A DNA stretch of 48,074 nt. It comes from Leptolyngbyaceae cyanobacterium M33_DOE_097 (GTDB lineage: Bacteria; Cyanobacteriota; Cyanobacteriia; Leptolyngbyales; Leptolyngbyaceae). Shown in pieces: positions 35,465-44,634 of this stretch. The position numbers were made by a program, and so were the translations under genes. The notes under the pieces were generated by a model that was not told the DNA's origin, did no database searches, and worked only from the letters and a program-made list of their open reading frames with translations. The first letter of the stretch is position 1. Each line of letters begins with the position of its first letter. The stretch spans positions 1 to 48,074 of the forward strand of contig DVDV01000305.1 of the NCBI GenBank assembly GCA_015296075.1, given 5' to 3'.

Positions 35465-36055
35465 ATGATTAAGCAATTTCTCATCACGGCAACTGGTTTT
35501 GCGACTTTGCTATCGACGATCGCTCCCGTTTTGGCGATCGCCCCAGGAACTGATCAATTAGTTGCCTGTGGTCGTTTTGCGGCAAATAAGTACAAGGTGC
35601 CTGAGAGTGCAATCAAAGCAAGCGTTGGCAATCGTACCAACAATGGCTATTACATTGATTGGAACGTGCAGCGCTACGGGTCATCGGGTTATTGCTTTGT
35701 CACCAACAATGTTAAGGTGTCTCAATTTGTGGTTGAGCGCGGCCCCAAACCTAATCAAACCAATCCAGTTGTAGGGCCTAATGAAAAGGTATTTTATGGG
35801 TTACCCGGTTATGGCGATGTAGTTGTGAACCGGGGGCAAGGGGCGATCGGCAATAAGCAATATTTTTTAGTGCGCAAAGTTAGCAATAATGCGACCTACA
35901 AGTGGTATGCGCGCTGTGCAAACAATTCGGATCAGGTGTATGACCACAATGGTAAATATGTCGGTTACGACAACCGCATGTCAGTCATGTTCCCCTATGT
36001 GTGTCAGGTTAGCCCCTTAAAGCCAAAGCCTTCTCAAAAGCCGCAACCTCGTTAA
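35465..36055 (+). CDS. Secreted four-cysteine protein of unknown function
   Basis: A 196-aa protein with a clear Sec signal peptide (MIKQFLITATGFATLLSTIAPVLA, cleavage likely after A24). The mature part has exactly four cysteines (C35, C77, C151, C180), enough for two disulfides, is rich in Asn, Tyr and Gly, and ends in a Lys/Pro tail. This fits an exported periplasmic or extracellular domain. AAGGA lies near the ATG. I do not recognise a named family; it may bind a surface ligand. It is monocistronic and ends at a bidirectional terminator shared with the small gene at 36133. Confidence 0.8.
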   Translation: MIKQFLITATGFATLLSTIAPVLAIAPGTDQLVACGRFAANKYKVPESAIKASVGNRTNNGYYIDWNVQRYGSSGYCFVTNNVKVSQFVVERGPKPNQTNPVVGPNEKVFYGLPGYGDVVVNRGQGAIGNKQYFLVRKVSNNATYKWYARCANNSDQVYDHNGKYVGYDNRMSVMFPYVCQVSPLKPKPSQKPQPR

Positions 36056-36087
36056 CCCAGCTCTTTGTCTAGAGCTTGATTTTTGGC

Positions 36088-36122
36088 AAAAACCCCCAGA
36101 TTCTCTAAGAGTCTAGGGGTTT
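36088..36122. terminator. Bidirectional terminator
   Basis: AAACCCC (36090-36096) pairs with GGGGTTT (36116-36122), and AGA/TCT-type pairs extend the stem to about 14 bp. On the minus strand it is followed by T5 (the A-run at 36088-36092 on the plus strand), a proper rho-independent terminator for the 48-aa gene; it also ends the plus-strand secreted-protein gene. Confidence 0.65.
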
Positions 36123-36132
36123 AGTTTCAACA

Positions 36133-36279
36133 TTAGTTACCTTTCGTCAAGCGAATGTGTTCTTGAATCTGCTTTTTGCGCTGGTCAGACAAGGCAGAAG
36201 TGGACTGCTTGACATAATCGCCGCTGCTACGAGCTAGATGCTCCATGATTCGTTTTTTGCGATCGCTCATCTCTGCCAT
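36133..36279 (-). CDS. 48-aa basic protein with an internal duplication
   Basis: On the minus strand ATG 36279 opens a 48-codon frame ending TAA 36133-36135. The protein shows a duplicated helix: SDRKKRIMEHLARSSGD (residues 5-21) and SDQRKKQIQEHIRLTKG, with matching SD-x-RKK-x-I-x-EH-x-R positions. It is basic and has no signal peptide. A T5-tailed terminator lies 11 bases past its stop. The internal repeat and terminator make this a genuine small gene; function unknown, possibly an RNA-, DNA- or phycobilisome-associated small protein. Confidence 0.65.
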   Translation of the reverse strand: MAEMSDRKKRIMEHLARSSGDYVKQSTSALSDQRKKQIQEHIRLTKGN

Positions 36280-36829
36280 AAGTCGTTAGAGTCTTAACAT
36301 ACATTTACATTTACAGTCTAACGAACCTGATTCAACCAGGGGAAGGCTTTTAAGGAATAGAAATAGCGCTTTTAATCAGAATTGTTAAATAAATTTTTCA
36401 GACTCTCAAAAAATAATCTGGATTCACCCGGCAAAGTTCTTCAGGTGAACGATGAAGGCGCTCTCGCGTGTAACCATCGCCTCTCGTCACCCGTCCCTGT
36501 AGCCAGCGATCGACGTGTCAAGCTTACAACCCGTACCGTTTGACTAGCTAACCATTCAACCCCCACACGCATCACCTTGCGGGGGTTGTAGGGGAGTGAG
36601 TCCCCTACACAGCGAGGGCGCGGGGGGAAGTCCCCCGATCTTGCGGCTCCGCCGCCCCCAAATCTCTGCTTAACTCCAAACCAAAAAGCTTTTTTAGGAA
36701 CGAGAATTAAACAACTTCGAAAACTCTTTAAGGGGACGCTAGTGTTACTGCGCCAGAGGCGATACAGCCATTCGCCCCTTTTAACGGCAAACAGTCATCT
36801 ACCCCTACTCCAGCAAAATCGAGTAGCAA
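36280..36829. other. Intergenic region carrying a large structured repeat
   Basis: About 550 bases. The stretch 36437-36671 is the first copy of a repeat also found at 47453-47681. The rest holds no gene or structure that I could support. Confidence 0.5.
36437..36671. repeat. Structured dispersed repeat, copy A
   Basis: About 230 bases alignable with 47453-47681. The core 36573-36663 is nearly identical to 47584-47673. It contains three successive hairpins: TGTAGGGG/CCCCTACA, GGGGG/CCCCC and GCGGC/GCCGC. The first part is more diverged. There is no open frame; it could be a small non-autonomous mobile element or a transcribed structured RNA. Confidence 0.7.
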
Positions 36830-37264
36830 CTAGCGACGCACTGCACCCGTAAAGCCCGCTGCCTTAAATTGCTCCAGCTTCAGCGGCGTCGGTTGGTTAG
36901 CAGGGACAGACACACGCAATTCAAAAGTGCCCACCCCCGGCGGAATTTCATCAACCGAACCTAAGCGAGTGCGATTTTGCATCACAGAGTCGCCATTCGC
37001 ATCAAAAATGCGGCCAAAAATGTCAGCATTGACAACAGGCTTGCCCGAAGGGTTTTCGGTTTTTCCGGTAATGATGAAGCAGTTGGCTGGCATCGCGGTG
37101 CCACCGCTAGTCACGGCCCCCTCGGCTAGCTCAGGCGGGCACTCGTGATACGTCACCTCAGACAGCTTGACTTGCGTTAAAGCGTAGGCAGGTGGAGCCA
37201 ACCACAACGTAACGCTGAGGAAACAACTCGTGATAAAGGCGATCGCAGTAGCTCGAAATGACAT
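36830..37264 (-). CDS. Secreted protein of unknown function
   Basis: A 144-aa protein with a Sec signal peptide (hydrophobic stretch AFITSCFLSVTLWLAPPAYA, cleavage likely after AYA at about residue 28). The mature domain has two cysteines (in HECPPELAEG and ANCFIITGK), a beta-rich pattern with GKTENPSGKPVVNADIFGR, then RLGSVDEIPPG and FELRVSVPANQPTPL. This arrangement resembles FxLYD-like extracytoplasmic domains found in cyanobacterial surface proteins; the resemblance is weak and unverified. No strong Shine-Dalgarno. It is transcribed away from the repeat-bearing region. Confidence 0.75.
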   Translation of the reverse strand: MSFRATAIAFITSCFLSVTLWLAPPAYALTQVKLSEVTYHECPPELAEGAVTSGGTAMPANCFIITGKTENPSGKPVVNADIFGRIFDANGDSVMQNRTRLGSVDEIPPGVGTFELRVSVPANQPTPLKLEQFKAAGFTGAVRR

Positions 37265-37617
37265 AGAAATTCGCTGAGTCCGTCAAAAAGATCTGAGAAA
37301 TCGAGCAGTTCAACTGAGATGTGATTGGGCTTCAGAGAAATGCTTGCTTTCAGAATCGGCAACACTTCACTAAGCGTCCAAATTTCTGTCATCTGTGAAC
37401 TTTTCTCTTATCAGCTTATCTCGAATTTCAGCCTCGATTCCATCACGCTTGTTTGATTGGTCAGGTTGTCGTCACATAGAGTAAAGCTTTGAGTCAGACA
37501 AAGATTTCACCTGAAAGGTAGACAAAATCCTCAGCTAAGGGTTGTTCGGCCAGTTTAGTGATCGTTTGTCATAATAAGAGCTTAAGCGTGTGTTCACCTT
37601 AAGCTCACCTTTTGGGT
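37265..37617. other. Intergenic region between divergent genes
   Basis: About 350 bases holding the promoters of the secreted protein at 36830 and the gene at 37618. The only notable structure is the hairpin at 37578-37606. Confidence 0.4.
37578..37606 (+). promoter_or_regulatory. Perfect 9-bp hairpin just upstream of a start codon
   Basis: GAGCTTAAG (37578-37586) pairs perfectly with CTTAAGCTC (37598-37606), and inner GTG/CAC pairs add to the stem. It ends 11 bases before ATG 37618, in the place where a Shine-Dalgarno would be, so it may be a repressor site or a translation-control hairpin. Confidence 0.4.
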
Positions 37618-38211
37618 ATGACACCTTCTGAGCTAGAGACTGCTTTGCTATCAGCTTTTCGTCAATGTGCGGCGAAGGGTGAGCCTCTGAGCGATCGCCA
37701 ACGCCAGATTATTTTGGAAGCAATGCTGGCGGCTCTTCCAGTCGGAGAAAGTAGCTCAAACCCGTTAGATCAGCTAACCGCCACCGAACAACAAGCGCTT
37801 TTAGTATTTGTGCAACAGCAAGAAGCTGCTGGAAAAGACTGGAAAGCCACTTTATTAAATGATTGGTTGCGGGAGCAAGATTCAGGTTCAGTCCAGTTTG
37901 TTCGCTTAAAGTACGGTTTAGAGTGGCTTCAGCAGGTTGCCCCAAAGCATTTAAGTCAGTATGACGATAGTGAATCGTTGCTGTTAAAAGTGGGCGATCG
38001 GATTGAAATTAACAATGGCCTCTGGGAGTGGGTGCAAGAAGAGGGCCCCTGCCAACGCGAGTGGTTTCCCTGCACGGTGATCAGCTTGCAATCTAACCCT
38101 GACGATAACCAAATTTTTTGTACCGTGCGCTTTGAAGATGGCTCTGAGTATGAGATTCAAGGCGTTTATGACTGGAATCGCCCCAACTGGCGCTGGTACT
38201 CAGAGCCTTAG
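37618..38211 (+). CDS. Cyanobacterial protein of unknown function, 197 aa
   Basis: A 197-aa soluble, acidic protein. The N-terminal half is helical (LETALLSAFRQC, ILEAMLAALP). The C-terminal half ends in a small beta domain with conserved-looking Trp/Tyr/Asp residues (VGDRIEINNGLWEWVQEEGP, FEDGSEYEIQGVYDWNRPNW). No catalytic motif, signal peptide or membrane segment. I prefer ATG 37618; a TTG two codons upstream is possible. The hairpin right before the start may control it. Family and function are not known to me. Confidence 0.8.
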   Translation: MTPSELETALLSAFRQCAAKGEPLSDRQRQIILEAMLAALPVGESSSNPLDQLTATEQQALLVFVQQQEAAGKDWKATLLNDWLREQDSGSVQFVRLKYGLEWLQQVAPKHLSQYDDSESLLLKVGDRIEINNGLWEWVQEEGPCQREWFPCTVISLQSNPDDNQIFCTVRFEDGSEYEIQGVYDWNRPNWRWYSEP

Positions 38212-38221
38212 CAAAACCTGA

Positions 38222-39046
38222 CTAGACTTTGGTGCGATCGGTCAAAATCTCATAGCCCGTTTCGGTGACCAGCACCGTATGCTCAAACTGAGCGGAAAGA
38301 GCGTTATCAACAGTTACAGCCGTCCAGCGATCGCTGAGCGTGCGCGTAAATTTAGAACCCGCATTCACAATCGGCTCGATCGCGAGCGTCATCCCGGCCT
38401 TGAGTTTGACATTGGGTAACTCATTGGTGCGGAAGTTGAAGACCTGGGGTTCTTCGTGCAGGTTACGCCCCACACCATGACCTGTGAAATCTTCAACAAC
38501 GGTGAGATCGTTGGCTTTGACGTAATCTTCGATCGCCCCAGCAATATCGAGCAAATAGGCACCCGCGCGGACTTGGTTAATACCCGCATACAGCGCCCCT
38601 TCTGCGACTTTAATTAAGTGAGCAGCTTCGGGTGTGACAGCGCCAATGGCAAGAGTAATGCAAGAATCACCATGAAACCCATCAAAGAAAGCGCCCGTGT
38701 CAACTTTCAGCACGTCGCCTGCCCGAATCACCTTACGCCGATTGGGGATGCCGTGGACGACCTCATTATTTACAGAGGCACAAATTGAACCAGGAAAGCC
38801 GTGATAGCCCTTAAAACTCGGTGTCGCGCCCATTTCACGAATTCGTTTCTCGGCGTAGGCATCAAGATCAGCCGTTGTCATACCTGGCTTCACTCGTTCA
38901 GAAATCTCTTTCAACACGGTTGCTACAATCTTCGCTGCTTGCCGCATGGTTTCGATTTCGGCTTCTGTCTTAATCTGAATTCCGCGGCGCTTTCGGGTCG
39001 GAGCAGGTAAAGCAGGTCGATTGAGCAATTGGCTGATAAGATTCAT
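38222..39046 (-). CDS. map: Methionine aminopeptidase type I
   Basis: A 274-aa methionine aminopeptidase, which removes the initiator methionine from new proteins. The five dinuclear-metal ligands are all visible: D116 (KVDTG), D127 (HGDSC), H190 (TGHGVG), E224 (IEPI) and E255 (FEHT). An N-terminal extension of about 20 residues rich in Arg and Pro precedes the catalytic fold. I start at ATG 39046; an in-frame ORF extends 38 codons further upstream but without family character and overlapping the next gene. The window may not hold the only copy, as cyanobacteria often have more than one map gene. Confidence 0.95.
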   Translation of the reverse strand: MNLISQLLNRPALPAPTRKRRGIQIKTEAEIETMRQAAKIVATVLKEISERVKPGMTTADLDAYAEKRIREMGATPSFKGYHGFPGSICASVNNEVVHGIPNRRKVIRAGDVLKVDTGAFFDGFHGDSCITLAIGAVTPEAAHLIKVAEGALYAGINQVRAGAYLLDIAGAIEDYVKANDLTVVEDFTGHGVGRNLHEEPQVFNFRTNELPNVKLKAGMTLAIEPIVNAGSKFTRTLSDRWTAVTVDNALSAQFEHTVLVTETGYEILTDRTKV

Positions 39047-39132
39047 AGCGGTTAGAGAAAAAATACCTGAGAACGAATTCACCCTTCTTAGCATAAGCTG
39101 AGACGCCAGAAAGCGGGGGTTCGATCTAAGGA

Positions 39133-39633
39133 TTAAAGGCGAGATTTGCCAAATAACCAACTGAGACGTTTCTTTTTGTCAGGTAACTTTTTCCCACCTG
39201 TAAGAATTGTCCAGCTAATCTCGTCTATAACGCCATTGGCCAGCAGATGATACTGCTTTTGAAACTCTAGTACAGCAGCCTCTGTGCGATCGCAAAAGAT
39301 CCCATTTCGAGGAGGATTAAAGCCATTCACGAGCAGCAAGCCTTGCAACTCATATACATCTTGACCAGAATCACCCCGTTTAACCCGGCGGGTGCCTGCT
39401 TTGACGTTAGTTTTCAAGAGATGCCAGGTGTCAGCTCTGACGACTCCATCAATGCGTAGCCCATGATTCCCTTGAAACTGGTTGACCGCGACTTCCGTGA
39501 TCCACCCATAATCGCCATCAATGCGAATATCATAGCCATGGGCAAAGAGCAAGCTTTGGAGTTCCGCAACGGCGGATCCTCTATCCCAAGGCTTGACAAC
39601 AGGATGTTCTAGCTTGCTGGGGTCGAAAGGCAT
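39133..39633 (-). CDS. Peptidoglycan-binding domain protein
   Basis: A 166-aa protein with two tandem PG_binding_1 modules. The first spans about residues 16-74 ([33 protein letters not shown]) and the second about 86-146 ([38 protein letters not shown]). These bind the cell-wall sugar-peptide mesh. No signal peptide is visible, so it may be cytoplasmic or exported by another route; the C-terminus is basic ([19 protein letters not shown]). It is 86 bases upstream of map in map order and on the same strand. Confidence 0.82.
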   Translation of the reverse strand: MPFDPSKLEHPVVKPWDRGSAVAELQSLLFAHGYDIRIDGDYGWITEVAVNQFQGNHGLRIDGVVRADTWHLLKTNVKAGTRRVKRGDSGQDVYELQGLLLVNGFNPPRNGIFCDRTEAAVLEFQKQYHLLANGVIDEISWTILTGGKKLPDKKKRLSWLFGKSRL

Positions 39634-39829
39634 AGGCGTTTATGTCAGACAACCACTTATATAGATGCACAACCCAACTTCTGTGTCTAGTCAAGTTAAA
39701 GAAGCTGCACAAATAACGGAGCCTAACCCAGGTAGATGGATCGCATCTAAAACCCGGATTGAGCCTCGGCAGCGGCTCTCCCAACTTGTTGGGGTGAATG
39801 ATTGGGAGAGCGATCTGCCAGTTGCGGTC

Positions 39830-40087
39830 TTAGTTGCCGCTTTGGGCTGCTTCTTCTTGCAGAATCCTATCTTTCGAGTCTTTCCAGTAAGCGCTACAGG
39901 TGATGACTTCCTGATTGCCTTTAATTTCAGTCGTCCAACGGTAAATCGTTGATTTAGGGTCAACGCCAACTTCTATTAGTTTTGCGCCCATGTAATACTC
40001 CATCTGTTGAATGGTGCGATCTCGCAAAAATTGGGGTTGGTTTTTCTCAATGGTACGAGAGAGGTGAGCTTGGGTAGGCTTTGCCAT
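39830..40087 (-). CDS. Small conserved-looking protein, 85 aa
   Basis: An 85-aa basic soluble protein (MAKPTQAHLSRTIEKNQPQF at its start), containing a RTIQQMEYYMGAKLIEVGVDP segment and a WTTEIKGNQEVITCSAYWKD strand pair. I start at ATG 40087, where the sequence becomes protein-like; an extension upstream to 40135 has no supporting features. It lacks a clear Shine-Dalgarno. No family or function is known to me. A plus-strand frame that overlaps it (39665-39952) is a shadow. Confidence 0.6.
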   Translation of the reverse strand: MAKPTQAHLSRTIEKNQPQFLRDRTIQQMEYYMGAKLIEVGVDPKSTIYRWTTEIKGNQEVITCSAYWKDSKDRILQEEAAQSGN

Positions 40088-40318
40088 AGTTAAAGTCGTT
40101 GTAAACCGTGTATTGAGGGCATGGCTCAATCCCAAATGGAGATTCGAGTCTTTTTGCCAGTGTAATAGTGAACTTTAAACCGGGAATGCTTAGTTTTTCT
40201 TATCTCTTCAACATAAAACCCAAAACTGTCATTCACGGAAGGTCACAGCTAGCCGCTCCATTTTGCGCGATGATTAAGGGTGGCTGCGTTTGAGCGGTTT
40301 CGCCAGAGAGGTTGGGGC

Positions 40319-41158
40319 ATGAAAGATCTAATCAAGGGACTGAGAGACTTTAAGAAAAGTTATTTCACTAAATATCGGGAGCTGTTTGAGCAACTCAGTC
40401 ACGGGCAAGACCCAAACGTTTTGTTTATTACCTGCTCTGACTCTCGCATTGACCCCAACCTGATCACCCAGACTGACCCAGGCGAGCTGTTTGTGATTCG
40501 CAATGCAGGCAATATTATTCCTCCTTATGGAGCGGCCAATGGTGGTGAAGGCGCAGCAGTAGAATACGCCATTCACGCGCTAGGGGTCGAACACATCATT
40601 GTTTGCGGTCACTCGCACTGCGGCGCGATGAAAGGCTTGCTGCACAAAGAAAAATTGGGCGAAATGCCGCTTGTGTATGACTGGCTCAACCATGCCGAAG
40701 CAACCCGTCGCTTGGTGCAAGAAAATTATCGCTCTTACTCAAGTGACGAGTTGCTTGAGATTGCGATCGCTGAGAATGTACTGACCCAAATTGAAAACCT
40801 CAAGACCTACCCAGTTGTGCGATCGCGCCTCTACCAGGGCAACCTCTTCATCTATGGCTGGGTCTACATGATTGAAACAGGTGAGGTGCTGGCTTACGAC
40901 GAAAAGACGCACTCCTACATTCCGCCGCAAACCCAGCTCGAAGCAATGAGTAACGGGCATCGTGCCGAAATTCTGCAAACGCTAGCGCCCCCGGTAGCCT
41001 GTGAGCTACCCTCAAATGGTTCAGATGAGCCAATTAGCATTGTGCCGAGTTCAACAACTCCATTGCCTGTACCTGCCACTGCTGCGGCGATCCCAGGCTT
41101 TTCTGGGTCAGGGTGGTTAACCCCTGAGCAAGCTGAACGCATTTATCGCGGTTCATAA
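40319..41158 (+). CDS. ccaA: Beta-carbonic anhydrase, carboxysomal CcaA type
   Basis: A 279-aa beta-carbonic anhydrase. Zinc ligands are C39, H98 and C101, with the D41-R43 dyad; these match Synechocystis CcaA positions exactly. Strongly conserved blocks are CSDSRIDPNLITQ, VIRNAGNIIPPYGAANGGEGAA and CGHSHCGAMKGLL. The C-terminal tail ends LTPEQAERIYRGS, almost the same as the CcaA tail that serves its assembly in the beta-carboxysome shell complex; a Pro/Ser/Thr linker joins it to the catalytic core. It converts bicarbonate to CO2 next to Rubisco. I start at ATG 40319, where the CcaA alignment begins. glgA follows on the same strand. Confidence 0.95.
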   Translation: MKDLIKGLRDFKKSYFTKYRELFEQLSHGQDPNVLFITCSDSRIDPNLITQTDPGELFVIRNAGNIIPPYGAANGGEGAAVEYAIHALGVEHIIVCGHSHCGAMKGLLHKEKLGEMPLVYDWLNHAEATRRLVQENYRSYSSDELLEIAIAENVLTQIENLKTYPVVRSRLYQGNLFIYGWVYMIETGEVLAYDEKTHSYIPPQTQLEAMSNGHRAEILQTLAPPVACELPSNGSDEPISIVPSSTTPLPVPATAAAIPGFSGSGWLTPEQAERIYRGS

Positions 41159-41281
41159 ATCATCCTCAAGAGGCTTTTGGGGAATCACTCTACTTTTGCC
41201 ACCCAGGTAACGCTAGATTGTCCCCTTGAGTCGGTATGATCACAGTGCCAAGAGTAACCAGTTAAGGGTACGAATCTCAAA

Positions 41282-42721
41282 ATGCAAATCTTGTTTGTTG
41301 CCGCAGAAGCCGCACCCCTCGCAAAAGTTGGCGGAATGGGTGATGTCGTCGGATCTTTACCAAAAGTGCTCAAGAAAATGGGGCACGATGTCCGAATATT
41401 CATGCCCTTTTATGGCTTTTTGTCAGACAAGTTAAAGGTGCCAAAAACTCCAGTTTGGGAAGGAACCGCGATGTTCCAGGAGTTTGAGATTTATGAGACG
41501 CGTTTTCCTGGCTCTGATGTCCCACTCTATTTATTTGGCCATCCTTCTTTCTGGCCTCGGCGCATTTACTTTGGTGAAGACGAAGACTGGCGTTTTACTC
41601 TATTTGCCAATGGGGCTGCCGAGTTTGTTTGGAATTACTGGAAACCCGATATTGTCCATTGCCACGACTGGCATACAGGCATGCTTCCGGTTTGGCTGCA
41701 CGAAACGCCCGATGTCAAAACAGTCTTTACGATTCATAACCTGGCCTATCAGGGTCCCTGGCGCTGGCGGTTAGAGCAAATGACCTGGTGTCCCTGGTAT
41801 ATGCAGGGTCATAACACAATGGCCGCAGCGGTGCAGTTTGCCGATCGCGTTAATACGGTTTCACCAACCTACGCTGAGCAGATCAAGACTCCTGCCTATG
41901 GTGAGCAACTTGAAGGGTTGTTGTCGTTTATTAGCGGTAAACTGTCTGGCATTTTGAATGGCATCGATGTCGAGGCTTATAACCCTGCGACTGATCGCCA
42001 ACTGACCCAGACCTTTACCCCCGACACGATCGATAAGCGGATTGCGAACAAGATTGCTCTGCAAGAAGAAGTTGGCTTAGAGGTCAACACCAGCGCCTTC
42101 TTGGTGGGGATGGTGACGCGTTTAGTGGAGCAAAAGGGTCTCGATTTGCTGCTGCAAATTCTGGATCGGTTTATGGCCTACAGCGACGCGCAGTTTATCT
42201 TATTGGGCACGGGCGATCGCTACTATGAAACGCAACTTTGGCAGATTAGTGCCCGTTACGGTGGGCGGATGTCGGTTTATCTGCTTTACAATGACGCGCT
42301 TTCTCGCCGGATCTACGCGGGTTGTGATGCCTTTTTAATGCCTTCTCGGTTTGAACCCTGCGGCATCAGTCAAATGTTGTCGCTGCGTTATGGCTGTGTG
42401 CCGATTGTGCGCCGAACGGGTGGTTTAGTCGATACGGTGAAGCACCACTACCCAGCCGCCAATGAGGGGACGGGCTACTGCTTCGATCGCTATGAGCCGC
42501 TTGACCTTTACACCTGCATGGTGCGGGCGTGGGAAGGGTTTCAGTACAAGCCGCAGTGGAAGGAACTTCAGAAGCGTGGAATGAGTCAAGACTTTAGTTG
42601 GGATAAGTCTGCTAAACAATACGATCGGCTGTATCGCGAAGTGTTAGGTCTACCGATTGTCGATGACTCTGAAACTATGGATAAGCCTGAAATTGCTGCT
42701 TCTCCCTCAGTTAGCAGCTAA
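41282..42721 (+). CDS. glgA: Glycogen synthase (GlgA1 type)
   Basis: A 479-aa ADP-glucose-dependent glycogen/starch synthase of GT5. The ADP-glucose motif K15-V-G-G is in [13 protein letters not shown]; the active-site region [14 protein letters not shown] and the C-terminal [17 protein letters not shown] and [10 protein letters not shown] motifs are present. The whole sequence is like Synechocystis GlgA1 rather than GlgA2. It elongates glycogen from ADP-glucose. The last ~25 residues are a variable, acidic tail. It starts 123 bases after ccaA on the same strand; TATGAT at 41235-41240 may be its own -10 box, and no Shine-Dalgarno is visible. Confidence 0.96.
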   Translation: MQILFVAAEAAPLAKVGGMGDVVGSLPKVLKKMGHDVRIFMPFYGFLSDKLKVPKTPVWEGTAMFQEFEIYETRFPGSDVPLYLFGHPSFWPRRIYFGEDEDWRFTLFANGAAEFVWNYWKPDIVHCHDWHTGMLPVWLHETPDVKTVFTIHNLAYQGPWRWRLEQMTWCPWYMQGHNTMAAAVQFADRVNTVSPTYAEQIKTPAYGEQLEGLLSFISGKLSGILNGIDVEAYNPATDRQLTQTFTPDTIDKRIANKIALQEEVGLEVNTSAFLVGMVTRLVEQKGLDLLLQILDRFMAYSDAQFILLGTGDRYYETQLWQISARYGGRMSVYLLYNDALSRRIYAGCDAFLMPSRFEPCGISQMLSLRYGCVPIVRRTGGLVDTVKHHYPAANEGTGYCFDRYEPLDLYTCMVRAWEGFQYKPQWKELQKRGMSQDFSWDKSAKQYDRLYREVLGLPIVDDSETMDKPEIAASPSVSS

Positions 42722-42769
42722 GCGGATAGTCCCAGCATCCACCAAGCTGCTTTTGTAAGGTAAATCTGC

Positions 42770-43219
42770 ATGAAACTTGGCTTTAAGCCACGCTCTTTTG
42801 TTTGGCTACCCGTGCTGGCATTCGCGCTGGCACCTGCTTTAATGGGCGCGATCGCTCCGAGTGAGTTGGCTGCGCCTGATCACGCCACCGTGATTGCTCA
42901 AAAAGCAAACGTTCGCCGCGTTAAGTTTAAGCCGGGAACCAGCTCAGCCACTTTAGAAAACAGTGTGATTCGGGGCGAGCGGGATGTGTATCTCCTGGGT
43001 GCCAGCAAGGGCCAGACCATGCAGCTCAAAATTTCTTCGTTAGAAAGCAACGCGGTGTTTGACCTGGCTTCTGTCGATCCCAAGACAAAAGCCCGTCGCT
43101 TGCTCAAGCAAGAAGCCATCAACTGGTCGGGTAAGTTACCCCAAACCGGAGATTATCAGGTGATTGTGAGTGGTAAGCGGGGAAATGCAACCTATCGGTT
43201 AAATGTAGCGATTCGCTAA
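42770..43219 (+). CDS. Exported PPC-like domain protein
   Basis: A 149-aa protein with a signal peptide (SFVWLPVLAFALAPALMGAIA, cleavage near residue 30-35) and a single beta domain. The pattern FKPGTSSATLENSVIRGERDVYLLGASKGQTMQLKIS, then GDYQVIVSGKRGNATYRLNV, is that of the bacterial pre-peptidase C-terminal (PPC) fold, common in cyanobacterial exported proteins, here without an attached protease. It follows glgA by 48 bases but probably has no link to glycogen. Its function is unknown. TAAGG precedes the ATG. Confidence 0.8.
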   Translation: MKLGFKPRSFVWLPVLAFALAPALMGAIAPSELAAPDHATVIAQKANVRRVKFKPGTSSATLENSVIRGERDVYLLGASKGQTMQLKISSLESNAVFDLASVDPKTKARRLLKQEAINWSGKLPQTGDYQVIVSGKRGNATYRLNVAIR

Positions 43220-43271
43220 CGAAAGACCCGCGATCGCCCGCATCGCTCGGCTTAAGTACAGGTCAGATTGC

Positions 43272-44351
43272 TCAAAACTCTAGCGTCAGTTGTTGATAGC
43301 TCGGTTCAGTCGAGTTGGGACTACCCAGGTTGGAGAGCGTAATTCCTAGCAGACGAACTTTTTGTTGGCTCAGGTCAATGCTGGCCAGTAACTCAAGGGC
43401 GATCGCGGCGATCGCGGGGGCTTGCCACAACCAGGTCGCTACGGTGCGGCAACGGGTCGTCAACTGAAAGTTGGCATAGCGTACTTTTAAGGTGAGGGTG
43501 CGTCCGGCGGCTTGACGGGCAGCGAGACGGGCTTCGACTTTCTGGGCGATCGCGGTTAACTCGGCAGACAAGGCATCCCACTCTTCTAAATCAACCTCAA
43601 AGGTTTTTTCGGCTCCAATCGATTTGCGTTCGCGATTAGGGTTAACGGGGCGGTGGTCTTCGGCGCGTGCAATTCGGTAGTAGTGCGCCCCCATCTTGCC
43701 AAACCGTTGCACCAGCTCGGCCTCACTCCACTGCTTTAAGTCGGCTCCGGTAAAAATTCCCATTTGTTGCAGTTTGTGAGCGGTGACCTGCCCAATCCCA
43801 TGAAAGCGGGCGATCGGTAGCGTCTCAACAAACTCTGTCGCAGCGGCTGGCGTAATTAAAAATTGGCCGTTGGGTTTGTTCATGCCCGATGCGACTTTGG
43901 CGAGAAACTTGTTGATAGAGATCCCCGCTGAGGCGGTGAGGTGAGTTTCGTGATAGATAGCCGCCCGAATTTCTTGCGCTATCCAAGTAGCAGAAGGAAT
44001 GCCGAGCTTATTTGCGGTGACATCAAGGTAGGCCTCATCCAAGGCGAGGGGTTCGATCAGATCGGTATAGCGAGCAAAAATTTCGCGAATTTCCTCTGAT
44101 ACGGCTCGGTATACCTCAAACCGAGGTTTGACAAAGATCAGATGGGGACATTTTTGAATCGCGGTTCGCGAGGGCATGGCTGAGTGAACCCCATACTTGC
44201 GGGCCTCATAACTGGCGGCTGCAACAGCCCCTCGCTTGTCGGGAGAACCACCCACAACAATTGGCTTGCCCTGATAAGCCGGATTGTCGCGTTGCTCAAC
44301 CGACGCGTAGAACGCATCCATGTCAATGTGAATAATCTTCCGATAGTTCAT
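43272..44351 (-). CDS. dinB: DNA polymerase IV (Y-family translesion polymerase)
   Basis: A 359-aa DinB. The metal-binding active-site acids are D10 (HIDMDAFYASVEQ) and D105-E106 (ALDEAYLD); the steric-gate region and the VGGSPDKRGAVAAASYEAR fingers motif are typical. The HhH segment (LPIARFHGIGQVTAHKLQQMGI) and the C-terminal little finger are intact. It copies past damaged bases with low fidelity. I start at ATG 44351, with GAGGA eight bases upstream; an upstream TTG would overlap that Shine-Dalgarno. A perfect 17-base palindrome lies just upstream and may regulate it. Confidence 0.95.
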   Translation of the reverse strand: MNYRKIIHIDMDAFYASVEQRDNPAYQGKPIVVGGSPDKRGAVAAASYEARKYGVHSAMPSRTAIQKCPHLIFVKPRFEVYRAVSEEIREIFARYTDLIEPLALDEAYLDVTANKLGIPSATWIAQEIRAAIYHETHLTASAGISINKFLAKVASGMNKPNGQFLITPAAATEFVETLPIARFHGIGQVTAHKLQQMGIFTGADLKQWSEAELVQRFGKMGAHYYRIARAEDHRPVNPNRERKSIGAEKTFEVDLEEWDALSAELTAIAQKVEARLAARQAAGRTLTLKVRYANFQLTTRCRTVATWLWQAPAIAAIALELLASIDLSQQKVRLLGITLSNLGSPNSTEPSYQQLTLEF

Positions 44352-44369
44352 CGACAGCGTCCTCAAACA

Positions 44370-44386
44370 TTCCTAAAGTTTAGGAA
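44370..44386. promoter_or_regulatory. Perfect 17-base palindrome upstream of dinB
   Basis: TTCCTAAAGTTTAGGAA is exactly symmetrical (8-1-8). It ends five bases before the dinB Shine-Dalgarno. It fits a dimeric repressor site or a leader hairpin. It does not match the cyanobacterial LexA box as I know it. Confidence 0.5.
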
Positions 44387-44634
44387 ACCAGCGGGTTAAT
44401 CGTCAGCTATTGCTGACTGATGACTGAGCGCTGATTGGCAAGATTTCGGGTTGGTTATATGCTGGGTTCAAATTGCGATCGCCAGTTCCGTCTTTAGGAC
44501 TGATGTTATTGTTATTGCTCACTCTCTGAGTCAACCATTTAGACCACTGATTCTTTCAACCTCACCATTTCACCTGTTAGGGATTAGGATCTAGTAAGAG
44601 AACCGATTAACAACCACATTCCAAAGGCTTGAAT

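Noticed and set aside
37177-37392. 71-codon minus-strand frame
   Set aside because: Overlaps the signal peptide region of the secreted protein at 36830 in another frame and lacks support.
44370-44386. LexA box upstream of dinB
   Set aside because: The palindrome lacks the GTAC/GTTC-type halves of cyanobacterial or Gram-positive LexA sites.
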